Of a stretch of DNA of 64,000 bases, positions 1-10,136 are shown in pieces. The stretch is taken from assembly GCF_027620315.1 (NCBI RefSeq), contig NZ_JAPNNL010000008.1, positions 22,671 to 86,670 of the forward strand. Reading direction: 5' to 3'. The position numbers were made by a program, and so were the translations under genes. Under the pieces are notes generated by a model. That model searched no databases. It worked only from the letters and a program-made list of their open reading frames with translations, and had not been told where the DNA came from. Position 1 is the first letter of the stretch, and each line of letters begins with the position of its first letter. The stretch comes from Nonomuraea corallina (lineage in GTDB: Bacteria > Actinomycetota > Actinomycetes > Streptosporangiales > Streptosporangiaceae).

Positions 1-1112
1 ATGACCACGGCGGTCCTGTCGCCGGACAATCTCAGGTCTCCCCGCAGGCGTTCTATGTCCACCGCGGAGCCGCGTTTCTTGATGACCGCGTTGCCCACGC
101 CGCGTTCCCTCAGCGCGGCCCTGAGCCGTTTCAGCGAGAACGGCATCACCTGCCGCACCTCGTAGCGGGCGGCCCACGGGGTGTCGACCGGCTCGTCGCC
201 CGAGATGTAGGCGATCATCGGGTCGGGCAGCCACCCGCGCACCATCTCGGCCACCTCGCCGACCAGGTGCGCCCTGACGGCCGCCCCGTCCGGCTCGTAG
301 ACGTACCGCCCGACCGGCCCGGTGGCGGCCCGCACGCCGGTGGCGGTGAGCGTGTGCCCTCCCGGCAGCAGCGTGGCGCGCCGCGCCGCCTCCGGCGCGC
401 GGCCGGTCCACAGCGTCGCCTCCTTCACCTCGCCCTTGTACGAGACCCACTCGGCCTCCGCGCCCTCGGGGATGAACTCGTACGGGATGCCGGGCGCGAC
501 CTTCACACAGCCCACCGGCGCCCGCCCCAGCAGGTCGAGCACCACCGGCCAGGGCGGCGAGTAGGCCATCGGGTCGAACGTGCGGCCCCGGGAGGTGCGC
601 CGGGCGGGGTCGGCGAACAGCACGTCGTACGCCTCCGGTCGCACCTCGGCCGCGTCGCCCACCCGTACGCTCACCCGGTCGGACACCCCGAGAACCTCGG
701 CGTTGGCGCCGGCCACGGCGACGGACAGCGGGTCGGTGTCCACCGCGTCCACCACGCACCCGGCCCTGGCCAGGGCGAGCAGGTCGCCTCCGATGCCGCA
801 GCAGGCGTCGGCCACGCGCAGCCCGGGGGCCGCGCCCAGCCGGCGCGCCCGGTGGGCGGCGACCTCGGCCCTGGTCGCCTGCTCCAGGCCGTGGGGGGTG
901 AAGAACATCCGGGCGGCGTCGGCGCCGAACTTGGCCACGGCCCGCTCGCGCAGCCGGGCCTGGGTGAGCGCGGCCGAGGTGAGGGCGGCGTCGTGGCTCC
1001 TGCGCAGCCGCGTGGCGGCGGCGACGGGGTCGGCGCCGGACAGCTCCTCCGCCTCGGCGAGCGCCGCGCGGCCACGCGGGGTGAGCAGGGCGGTGAAGGC
1101 GTCGAGATCCAC
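1..1112 (-). CDS. THUMP-like class I SAM-dependent methyltransferase (C-terminus beyond window)
   Basis: This reads leftwards from a GTG at 1112 and runs off the window edge still open, so the last residues are missing; about 370 codons are visible. It has a class I methyltransferase core: motif I ADACCGIGGD at about residues 105-115, an acidic loop DAVDTDP, and the motif IV-like FADPARR. It ends in a THUMP-like region with the block VIKKRGSAVD. Actinobacterial proteins of this layout are annotated as class I SAM-dependent methyltransferases with a THUMP-like domain and are presumed to act on RNA, but the substrate is unproven. No Shine-Dalgarno precedes the GTG. An ATG/GTG frame overlapping 671-1117 is a shadow. 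The gene is divergent from groES. Confidence 0.85.
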   Translation of the reverse strand, partial: MDLDAFTALLTPRGRAALAEAEELSGADPVAAATRLRRSHDAALTSAALTQARLRERAVAKFGADAARMFFTPHGLEQATRAEVAAHRARRLGAAPGLRVADACCGIGGDLLALARAGCVVDAVDTDPLSVAVAGANAEVLGVSDRVSVRVGDAAEVRPEAYDVLFADPARRTSRGRTFDPMAYSPPWPVVLDLLGRAPVGCVKVAPGIPYEFIPEGAEAEWVSYKGEVKEATLWTGRAPEAARRATLLPGGHTLTATGVRAATGPVGRYVYEPDGAAVRAHLVGEVAEMVRGWLPDPMIAYISGDEPVDTPWAARYEVRQVMPFSLKRLRAALRERGVGNAVIKKRGSAVDIERLRGDLRLSGDRTAVV

Positions 1113-1243
1113 GGCACACGACCGTACCGCCCGCCGGCCCGCCGGGGGCCGGGCGGCCGTAAGCTGGGACTCCGGCCGCCCCGGATCTTGGGCGGCCCAC
1201 GTCAAAGGTCTGGCCGCGATCGCTCTCAGCAGACGCGTTCGTG

Positions 1244-1272
1244 TTGACTGTCAAGCCCCTCTTGCATATGTT
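1244..1272 (+). promoter_or_regulatory. groES-groEL promoter (-35 TTGACT, -10 TATGTT)
   Basis: TTGACT at 1244-1249 and TATGTT at 1267-1272 are separated by exactly 17 bp, a good housekeeping sigma promoter. The -10 ends 5 bp before the CIRCE operator, so bound HrcA would cover the start site. This is the usual arrangement for actinobacterial groES operons. Confidence 0.8.
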
Positions 1273-1277
1273 TCCTG

Positions 1278-1304
1278 TTGGCACTCTCCCCTTGAGAGTG
1301 CCAA
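1278..1304. promoter_or_regulatory. CIRCE operator (HrcA-binding site)
   Basis: A 9-9-9 inverted repeat: TTGGCACTC (1278-1286), a 9-nt spacer, then GAGTGCCAA (1296-1304). The arms are perfect complements and differ from the classical CIRCE arm TTAGCACTC only at the third base. CIRCE is bound by the heat-shock repressor HrcA; here it lies just downstream of the -10 box and about 90 bp before groES. Confidence 0.92.
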
Positions 1305-1392
1305 CGTGCGACGAGGCAGGTCTGGCACCCGCGACGGCAGGCCCCGCTGGTCGCCTCTTCTAATCAGTCACATCTGAAGGGGAGGTCCGATC

Positions 1393-1704
1393 GTGACGAC
1401 CGCCACCAAGGTTCCCGTTAAGCCGCTCGGCGACCGCATCGTGGTGCAGCCGCTTGAGGCAGAGCAGACGACCGCTTCCGGCCTGGTCATTCCCGACACC
1501 GCCAAGGAGAAGCCGCAGGAGGGCAAGGTCCTCGCGGTGGGCCCGGGCAACTGGGACGAGGACGGCGAGAAGCGGATTCCGCTCGACGTGAGCGAGGGCG
1601 ACATCGTCCTCTACAGCAAGTACGGCGGCACCGAGGTCAAGTACGGCGGTGAGGAGTACCTCGTGCTCTCCGCCCGCGACGTTCTCGCGATCATCGAGAA
1701 GTAA
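1393..1704 (+). CDS. groES: GroES co-chaperonin (Cpn10)
   Basis: This 103-residue co-chaperonin forms the seven-membered lid of the GroEL cage. The Cpn10 landmarks are present: [12 protein letters not shown] near the N-terminus, the mobile-loop region [15 protein letters not shown] at about residues 26-40, and the C-terminal [15 protein letters not shown]. The GTG start is supported by AAGGGGAGGT 6 nt upstream. Length is normal for the family. It is transcribed first in the CIRCE-controlled operon, with groEL 73 bp downstream. Confidence 0.98.
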   Translation: MTTATKVPVKPLGDRIVVQPLEAEQTTASGLVIPDTAKEKPQEGKVLAVGPGNWDEDGEKRIPLDVSEGDIVLYSKYGGTEVKYGGEEYLVLSARDVLAIIEK

Positions 1705-1717
1705 GCCGGATGTGTCG

Positions 1718-3397
<1,680 letters not shown>

Positions 3398-3412
3398 CCC
3401 TCAGGCTCCTCA

Positions 3413-3450
3413 CGGCCCGCACCGGCTCCGGTGCGGGCCGTCGCCGTTTT
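3413..3450 (+). terminator. Rho-independent terminator after groEL
   Basis: CGGCCCGCACCGG (3413-3425) pairs perfectly with CCGGTGCGGGCCG (3428-3440) around a minimal loop, and TTTT follows at 3447-3450. It starts 15 nt after the groEL stop. Confidence 0.85.
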
Positions 3451-3710
3451 CGGGCCTCGGCTCCGACGCTTTCTCTTCGGATATTCTTTCGAACGGGTTA
3501 GTGCTATGTCATGTAGCGGGCGGCGAATCTTGAGGGAGAATGTCGGACTAATTGGTAAACCGTCGGTGGGAGTCAAGCGTCTCGCTCTGACAAATGTCAT
3601 GCGTACCTGGTTATTTGCTGAAATATCCGGCCCCATCACAGCCTTAGTGTAGTCCGTCGATTACGCGTAGTTATCGTCGCGTCAATGTGACCAATCCGTA
3701 GCCTCTCGTC
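3451..3710 (+). promoter_or_regulatory. AT-richer leader before sigD with putative leaderless -10 (TAGCCT)
   Basis: About 260 bp between the groEL terminator and sigD hold no credible gene; a 73-codon frame at 3431-3652 has no family resemblance and no ribosome site. TAGCCT (3699-3704) fits the actinobacterial TANNNT -10 and ends 6 nt before the sigD ATG, which itself has no Shine-Dalgarno. That is the usual geometry of a leaderless transcript. No convincing -35 was found. Confidence 0.4.
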
Positions 3711-4376
3711 ATGACGACAGGCCGGATCAACGCGGGCATCATGCCTATCGTGAGCGAGGGAAGCGTCGCCGACGCCAAAATTGGGGTAAGGCTCGCGTCG
3801 AGACTTCCGGCACGGACGGATGACTCCGACCTAAGGGAACTGACGAGCCTCGCCGTGCAAGGCGATCGCACCGCGATCGAATCCTTGCTCGGCGAGTTGC
3901 GTCCGATGGTGGTGCGCTATTGCCGCGCCAGGCTGGGCAGGGTGTCAGGGCAATATCACATCGCCGACGACGTGGCCCAGGAAGTGTGCATCGCGGTCCT
4001 GTCCGCGCTGCCGCGGTACCGCGACATGGGACGGCCGTTCGCGTCGTTCGTGTTCGGGATCGCCTCGCACAAGGTGGCCGACGCGCTGCGCAGCTCCGTG
4101 CGCTCGGCCGTGCCGACACAGGACCTGCCCGACGGCCCCGACGACGGGCCGGGGCCGGAGGAGACCGTCGTCCGCTACATCGAGGTGGAGCACGCCCGCC
4201 GCCTGCTCGCGCGGCTGCCGCGCAACCAGCGTGAGCTGCTGCTGTTGCGGGTGGTGTCGGGGCTGTCGGCCGAGGAGACGGGTAATGTACTCGGCATGTC
4301 ACCAGGCGCCGTACGCGTCGCCCAGCACCGGGCGCTCGCCAGGCTGAGGCAGATGGCCGAGCTGGAGTCCGCTTGA
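3711..4376 (+). CDS. sigD: ECF RNA polymerase sigma factor, SigD/ShbA type
   Basis: A 221-residue sigma-70 family factor of the ECF class. Region 2 spans about residues 60-120, with the recognisable stretches [13 protein letters not shown] and [20 protein letters not shown]. Region 4 spans about 155-215, with an HTH at [20 protein letters not shown] 45-residue N-terminal extension precedes region 2. Its place between groEL and guaB equals that of M. tuberculosis sigD (Rv3414c); the Streptomyces counterpart is ShbA. Start 3711 gives the longest frame and would suit a leaderless mRNA; ATG 3741 is an alternative. Its stop overlaps the start of an RsdA-like micro-ORF. Confidence 0.9.
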   Translation: MTTGRINAGIMPIVSEGSVADAKIGVRLASRLPARTDDSDLRELTSLAVQGDRTAIESLLGELRPMVVRYCRARLGRVSGQYHIADDVAQEVCIAVLSALPRYRDMGRPFASFVFGIASHKVADALRSSVRSAVPTQDLPDGPDDGPGPEETVVRYIEVEHARRLLARLPRNQRELLLLRVVSGLSAEETGNVLGMSPGAVRVAQHRALARLRQMAELESA

Positions 4377-4528
4377 CGCCAGAGGAAGAGAGCGACGCGC
4401 TGCTCGACGCGCTCGCCGCCGGAGAGCTGCCCGACAGCGCCGACCCGGCCGCCCGGGTGCTCGCCGTCCTGGTCGGCGAGGTCCTCGATCAGCGGCGCTC
4501 CTCGGTGTCGATGACACCGTCGACGTAG
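4373..4528 (+). CDS. 51-residue RsdA-like anti-sigma-D domain without membrane segment
   Basis: A TTG at 4373 overlaps the sigD stop (TTGA) and is preceded by GGAG at 4364-4367, 5 nt away. The product begins [18 protein letters not shown] and continues with [17 protein letters not shown]. This matches the sigma-binding N-terminus of M. tuberculosis RsdA (DLLLDALAEREEVDFADP, then LAALLGQW). The frame stops after 51 codons, so the membrane helix and extracytoplasmic part of RsdA are absent. It could be a working cytosolic mini anti-sigma or a decaying remnant. Its 3' end overlaps the convergent DUF5319 gene by 40 nt. It was too short for the usual ORF cut-off. Confidence 0.6.
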   Translation: MTPEEESDALLDALAAGELPDSADPAARVLAVLVGEVLDQRRSSVSMTPST

Positions 4529-4866
4529 CCTCTGGCGTACTCCCAGGTGACGTAGTCGGCCGGGTCCGGATGGAACGCGGGCTCGTGCACCTGCGGCCGG
4601 CCCTGCTCGATCATCTGGCGCAGGTTGCCGCGCAGCAGATCCCAGTCGAAGAAGTGCTGCTCGCCGCACTCCGGGCAGTCGAGCACGAGCCCCAGCACCC
4701 CCTGCGGCTCCAGCAGGGAGCGGAAGACCTCCACGTCGGCCAGGTCGGTGATCGCCTCGTCGCGCTCGGCAGCGGTCAGCGGCTCGGCGTCGTCGAGCCG
4801 GCCCATCGCGGAGGACGGGTCGTCGGGGTCATCCGCGAACGGGTCGCGGGGGACGTCTTCCGGCAC
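4489..4866 (-). CDS. DUF5319 family protein (Rv3412 homologue)
   Basis: A 125-residue acidic protein with the recognisable DUF5319 block: a CPECGEQHFFDWDLL motif at about residues 64-78, a DLADVEVFRSLLEPQG stretch before it, and YARGYVDGV near the C-terminus. The paired cysteines could bind metal, but no function is established for the family. It sits between sigD and guaB as Rv3412 does in mycobacteria, which supports orthology. It is convergent with the RsdA-like ORF and overlaps its last 40 nt. Confidence 0.85.
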   Translation of the reverse strand: MPEDVPRDPFADDPDDPSSAMGRLDDAEPLTAAERDEAITDLADVEVFRSLLEPQGVLGLVLDCPECGEQHFFDWDLLRGNLRQMIEQGRPQVHEPAFHPDPADYVTWEYARGYVDGVIDTEERR

Positions 4867-4981
4867 CTTCCCACCATATGACCGAGGCGGCGGCTTCGGC
4901 GGTCATTGACCGAGCCATCACTCCGTGTGAGACCGGCGACTCCCGGCATCCTTGCGGTTTGGGTTCACCCTCTAGACTTGA

Positions 4982-6496
<1,515 letters not shown>

Positions 6497-6499
6497 TCA

Positions 6500-7618
6500 A
6501 TGACTCAGCAGGTGGAGATCGGCCGGGGCAAGTCGGGCCGCCGGGCGTACTCGCTCGACGAGATCGGCCTCGTGCCCTCGCGGCGCACCCGCGATCCGGA
6601 AGAGGTCTCGATCGCCTGGCAGATCGACGCGTACCGGTTCGAGCTGCCCGTCGTCGTCGCCCCGATGGACAGTGTCGTCTCGCCCGCCACCGCGATCGCG
6701 ATCGGCCGGCTCGGCGGTCTCGCCCCGCTCGATCTCGAAGGCCTCTGGACCCGCTACGAGGACCCGACCTCGCTGCTGGAGGAGTGCGCCTCCCTCAGCG
6801 CGGAGGCGGCCACCCGGCGGCTCCAGGAGATCTACGCGGCCCCGATCAAGGAGGAGCTGATCGGGCGGCGCATCGAGGAGATCAGGGACGCGGGCGTGAC
6901 CACCGCCGTCCGGCTGTCGCCGCAGCGGACCGTCCAGTACCACAAGACGGTCATCGACGCCGGCGTCGACATCTTCGTCATCCGCGGCACCACGGTCTCC
7001 GCCGAGCACGTCTCCGGCCGCGCCGAGCCGCTGAACCTCAAGCAGTTCATCTACGAGCTCGACGTGCCGGTCATCGTCGGCGGCTGCGCCACCCACACCG
7101 CGGCCCTCCACCTGATGCGCACCGGCGCCGCGGGCGTGCTGGTCGGCTTCGGCGGCGGCGCCTCCCACACCACCCGCAACGTGCTGGGCGTCGCGGTGCC
7201 GATGGCGACCGCGATCTCCGACGTGGCGGCGGCCCGCCGCGACTACATGGACGAGTCCGGCGGCCGCTACGTGCACGTCATCGCCGACGGCGGCATGGGC
7301 ACCTCCGGCGACATCGCCAAGGCCATCGCCTGCGGGGCCGACGCGGTCATGGTCGGCTCGCCGCTGGCCAGGGCCGTCGAGGCGCCGGGACGCGGGTTCC
7401 ACTGGGGCTCCGAGGCCCACCACCCCGACCTGCCGCGCGGCCGGCGGGTCGAGTTCGGCTCGGTCGGCACGCTGGAGCAGATCCTGCACGGCCCGTCGAG
7501 CGTGGCCGACGGGTCGATGAACCTCATGGGTGCGCTCAAGCGGACGATGGCCTCCACGGGCTACTCCGACATCAAGGAGTTCCAGCGGGTGGAGGTCGTG
7601 GTCGCCCCGACCCGATAG
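6500..7618 (+). CDS. guaB3: GuaB3 family IMP dehydrogenase-related protein
   Basis: A 372-residue IMPDH/GMPR-fold protein without CBS domains, matching Rv3410c (GuaB3) in position and length. Barrel motifs are clear ([38 protein letters not shown]). In the loop aligned with the IMPDH catalytic GPGSICTTR it reads GGGASHTTRN, so the canonical cysteine is absent, as also in the mycobacterial GuaB3. Its catalytic role is therefore uncertain. It begins 3 nt after the guaB stop, with its ribosome site (AGAAGG) inside the end of guaB. Confidence 0.93.
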   Translation: MTQQVEIGRGKSGRRAYSLDEIGLVPSRRTRDPEEVSIAWQIDAYRFELPVVVAPMDSVVSPATAIAIGRLGGLAPLDLEGLWTRYEDPTSLLEECASLSAEAATRRLQEIYAAPIKEELIGRRIEEIRDAGVTTAVRLSPQRTVQYHKTVIDAGVDIFVIRGTTVSAEHVSGRAEPLNLKQFIYELDVPVIVGGCATHTAALHLMRTGAAGVLVGFGGGASHTTRNVLGVAVPMATAISDVAAARRDYMDESGGRYVHVIADGGMGTSGDIAKAIACGADAVMVGSPLARAVEAPGRGFHWGSEAHHPDLPRGRRVEFGSVGTLEQILHGPSSVADGSMNLMGALKRTMASTGYSDIKEFQRVEVVVAPTR

Positions 7619-7635
7619 CCGCCGCGCGCCCGTCG

Positions 7636-8406
7636 TCAGCCGGTGAAGAAGGCGGTCAGCGCCGGGGCGAGCGCGTCAGCCTGGACGTCGTGGGTCTGCC
7701 CGTCCAGCGACCGGTGCTCCGCCGTGGGGATGGCGTCGGCCGTGTCCCTGGCAGCCCGCTGGAGCGCGTCGGGGCTGGCCGCGCCGGAGAGCACCAGGGC
7801 CGGGACCGTGATCGCCGACGCCAGGTCGCGCGGGACCTGGCCGCCGCAGAGCAGTTCGTCGTCGTACGCGAGCGTCGGCGCGATGGCCTCCAGCGCCGGC
7901 CACATGGGCTGGCCGCGCATGCCGTCGACGGCCTGGGGCGGCATGCCGACATGGGCCATGAACAGCGCCACGGCGTCGCCCCGGCGCCCGGCGGCGAGCG
8001 CCTCACGCAGGTCGGCCGTGTACCCGGCGTTGCCGGGGCCCTCGATGAACGGCGGCTCGTACAGGGCGAGCCTGGTGATGCCGGAGCCGGTGGCCGCGGC
8101 CCTCATCGCGAGGGCGGCGCCGGACGAGATGCCGTACACGTACGCCTCGCCGTCCGCCTCGTCGATCACCGCCTTGAGGTCCTCGACCTCGCGGTCGGGC
8201 GCGTACGGCGGGGTGTCGCCGCTCTCCCCGCGCCCGCGCCGGTCGTAGGCGTGGACGGTGAACGACGAGCCGAGCAGGGCGGCGAGCGGGCGCATCGGGC
8301 CCGCCGCGCGGTAGCACATGGCGCCGTCGACGAGGACGAGCGCGGGGCCGCTGCCGGAGCGCTCGTAGCTGATCAGGGTGCCGTCGGGTGAGGTGACTGC
8401 GGGCAT
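7636..8406 (-). CDS. alpha/beta-fold hydrolase
   Basis: A 256-residue single-domain hydrolase. The nucleophile elbow is YGISSGAAL (GxSxG, about residues 90-98), the oxyanion region is LVDGAMCYR, and the catalytic His is probably in DGQTHDVQ near the C-terminus. The ATG at 8406 is chosen over an upstream start at 8469 because AAGGAG lies 8 nt before it and the protein then begins at the usual PDGTLISYERSG strand. The substrate is unknown. It is convergent with guaB3 and transcribed in the same direction as the TetR gene upstream. Confidence 0.85.
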   Translation of the reverse strand: MPAVTSPDGTLISYERSGSGPALVLVDGAMCYRAAGPMRPLAALLGSSFTVHAYDRRGRGESGDTPPYAPDREVEDLKAVIDEADGEAYVYGISSGAALAMRAAATGSGITRLALYEPPFIEGPGNAGYTADLREALAAGRRGDAVALFMAHVGMPPQAVDGMRGQPMWPALEAIAPTLAYDDELLCGGQVPRDLASAITVPALVLSGAASPDALQRAARDTADAIPTAEHRSLDGQTHDVQADALAPALTAFFTG

Positions 8407-8545
8407 GGTCGCGCTCCTTGGGGGCTTGCGGGGTGAGGCCGGCAGGACGGGCGTCTCCCACCCGGTCATGCAGGGGAACAGCGGCTCGGGCGAGTACGCA
8501 CCGGTAGATCATCTCACCGGTCCCGGACCTGACGTCAGACGGTTG

Positions 8546-9106
8546 TCAGGGCATGCGGAAGAGCCGCCAGAAAGCCAGCGCGACCTCAGCAGGAGGGGTG
8601 TCGCGCGGGCCGGTCACCCAGTGGGCGATCACGCCGGTCAGGGCTCCGGCGAGATAGGCGGCGTGCACGCCGGGCGGCACGTCGGTGTGACCGCCCGGCC
8701 GTGAGCCGGCGGCGAAGCGGGCCTCCAGCTCGCCGGTGAGGCGCTCCCTGAGCCGGGCGCAGAAGCGCGGGCTGCCCTGGCCGCCGAGCATGCACGCGTA
8801 CAGCTCGGCGTTCTCGGAGACGTGCGCGAAGAGCGTGGTCAGCGGCTCGGGGGCGTGGTCGCGCGGCGCGTCCAGCGGGCAGAGGGCGGCGGCCCCGGCC
8901 ACCTCGGCGACCGCCTCCTCCATGGCGTCGGCGGCCAGCGCGTCGACGTCGGGATAGTGCAGGTAGAACGTGGCGCGGTTGACCCCGGCCCGGCCGGCGA
9001 CGGCGGAGACGGTGAGGGCGCTCAGGTCGCGCTCGACGGCCAGGTCGAGGACGGCGGCGCGCAGGCTCGCCCGGGTGCGCTGGGCGCGCGGATCGTCGGG
9101 GTTCAC
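8546..9106 (-). CDS. TetR/AcrR family transcriptional regulator
   Basis: A 186-residue repressor-type regulator. The N-terminal HTH runs over about residues 10-50 (ALTVSAVAGRAGVNRATFYL, then HYPDVDALAADA). The rest is a helical ligand-binding domain with no recognisable ligand class. The GTG start at 9106 has no Shine-Dalgarno; a perfect TATAGT lies 7 nt upstream, which fits a leaderless transcript. It is divergent from a FrnE-like gene, and a large dyad lies between them, so autoregulation and control of the neighbour are likely. Confidence 0.9.
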   Translation of the reverse strand: MNPDDPRAQRTRASLRAAVLDLAVERDLSALTVSAVAGRAGVNRATFYLHYPDVDALAADAMEEAVAEVAGAAALCPLDAPRDHAPEPLTTLFAHVSENAELYACMLGGQGSPRFCARLRERLTGELEARFAAGSRPGGHTDVPPGVHAAYLAGALTGVIAHWVTGPRDTPPAEVALAFWRLFRMP

Positions 9107-9113
9107 GGCCGTA

Positions 9114-9119
9114 ACTATA
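9114..9119 (-). promoter_or_regulatory. -10 box of the TetR gene (TATAGT, leaderless)
   Basis: Read on the minus strand, TATAGT lies 7 nt before the GTG start at 9106, a spacing that would place the first transcribed base at or next to the start codon. A weak -35 (TTGATT) lies within the neighbouring dyad. Confidence 0.55.
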
Positions 9120-9149
9120 CGACATTTGTTGCTTAATCAACAGTTGTCG
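9120..9149. promoter_or_regulatory. TetR operator dyad in the divergent TetR/FrnE promoter
   Basis: An imperfect 12-6-12 dyad: CGACAttTGTTG (9120-9131), spacer CTTAAT, CAACAgtTGTCG (9138-9149). Ten of twelve arm positions are complementary, and the inner 5-6-5 (TGTTG/CAACA) is perfect. It overlaps the -35 and spacer of the plus-strand promoter and abuts the minus-strand -10, so one bound dimer pair would shut both genes. Confidence 0.75.
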
Positions 9150-9157
9150 CATACATT
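9129..9157 (+). promoter_or_regulatory. promoter of the FrnE-like gene (TTGCTT-17-TACATT)
   Basis: TTGCTT (9129-9134) and TACATT (9152-9157) are 17 bp apart. The -10 ends 7 nt before the ATG at 9165 and no ribosome site is present, which suggests a leaderless mRNA. Confidence 0.6.
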
Positions 9158-9164
9158 CGACGGC

Positions 9165-10127
9165 ATGCGTATCGAGATCTGGGCCGACGTGGTGTGCGGC
9201 TGGGCCTACATCGGCAAGCGGCGGGTGGAGAAGGCCGTCGAAGGGCTGGACGTCGAGGTCGTGTGGCGGCCGTTCCGGATCGACCCGATGGCGCCCGCGC
9301 AGGCGGTCCCCCACGAGGAGGCGATGGCCGACCCGATGGCCGACGACGCCCTGCGCCGGTGCGCGCCCGGTCTCACCCCCGGCGAGAACCGCGTGCGGAT
9401 GTCACTCGTCGCCGCCGAGGAGGGCTTCGGCTGGACCTGGGGCCCCGCCTGGCGGGCGGACAGCCACGACGCCCACCGCCTGATCGCCCTCGCCCTGGAG
9501 CACGGCGGCCCCGCCCTCCAGGACGCGGTGGCCGAACGGGTGATGAAGGCCCACTTCCTCGACAAACTCGACATCAGCGACCGCGCGACCCTCCACCGCC
9601 TCGCCGCCGAGTCGGGCTTCGCCGCAGCGGGCGCGCTGCTCGACGCCGGGGAGGGCGACGAGCTCGTACGGGAGCTGCTGCTCAAGGGCAAGGCCATCGG
9701 CGTGACGACGTCGCCGACCATCGTCGCCGGATCGCAGGCGCTGGCCGGGGCCCAGCCGCCCGAGGTGATCAGGGAGTTCGTGCTCGCGGCGACGCCCGCG
9801 CGGCCGCTGCCCGCCGAGGTGGAGCGCTACCGGCACGCGGAGTCACTGCTCGACCAGCGCGACCCGCTCGGCGCACTGGTGATGCTCAAGCCGCTGCTCG
9901 GCGAGCACGGCGACGACCGCAACGTGCTCCTGCTCACCGGGCGCGCCTACTACCTGTCCGCCCAGCTCGGCCGGGCCCGCGAGACGCTGGAGCGGCTGGT
10001 CGCGGCGGCGCCGGACGACGCGTACGCGCGCCACCTGCTCGGGCGCACCCTCCAGCGCCAGGGCCACGCCGACGAGGCGGCCCCGCACCTGCGGATGGCG
10101 GCGGCCATGGCGCCGGAGTACGCCTGA
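9165..10127 (+). CDS. DsbA family (FrnE-like) oxidoreductase with C-terminal TPR region
   Basis: A 320-residue protein. Residues 1-205 form a DSBA-like thioredoxin fold of the FrnE type: MRIEIWADVVCGWAYIGK at the N-terminus and the cis-Pro loop GVTTSPTIV near residue 185. The usual CxxC is CGWA, with only the first Cys, so it is probably an isomerase or glutathione-transferase-like enzyme and not a dithiol oxidase. Residues 220-320 carry TPR-like helices (GDDRNVLLLTGRAYYLSAQL, DDAYARHLLGRTLQRQG). No signal peptide is seen, so it is cytosolic. ATG 9165 is chosen over the longer frame from 8970 because that would cross the promoter and operator. Confidence 0.87.
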   Translation: MRIEIWADVVCGWAYIGKRRVEKAVEGLDVEVVWRPFRIDPMAPAQAVPHEEAMADPMADDALRRCAPGLTPGENRVRMSLVAAEEGFGWTWGPAWRADSHDAHRLIALALEHGGPALQDAVAERVMKAHFLDKLDISDRATLHRLAAESGFAAAGALLDAGEGDELVRELLLKGKAIGVTTSPTIVAGSQALAGAQPPEVIREFVLAATPARPLPAEVERYRHAESLLDQRDPLGALVMLKPLLGEHGDDRNVLLLTGRAYYLSAQLGRARETLERLVAAAPDDAYARHLLGRTLQRQGHADEAAPHLRMAAAMAPEYA

Positions 10128-10136
10128 CGGTCAGGC
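10122..10136. terminator. short inverted repeat holding both convergent stop codons
   Basis: GCCTGA (10122-10127) and TCAGGC (10131-10136) are perfect complements around CGG. The left arm ends in the TGA of the FrnE-like gene and the right arm begins with the TGA of the convergent aldolase. It may act as a weak bidirectional terminator; the stem is only 6 bp and has no T-run. Confidence 0.35.

Noticed and set aside
4952..4978. guaB promoter TTGCGG/TAGACT
   Set aside because: The -10 is plausible but the spacer to the nearest -35-like hexamer is only 15 bp, so no firm promoter is called.
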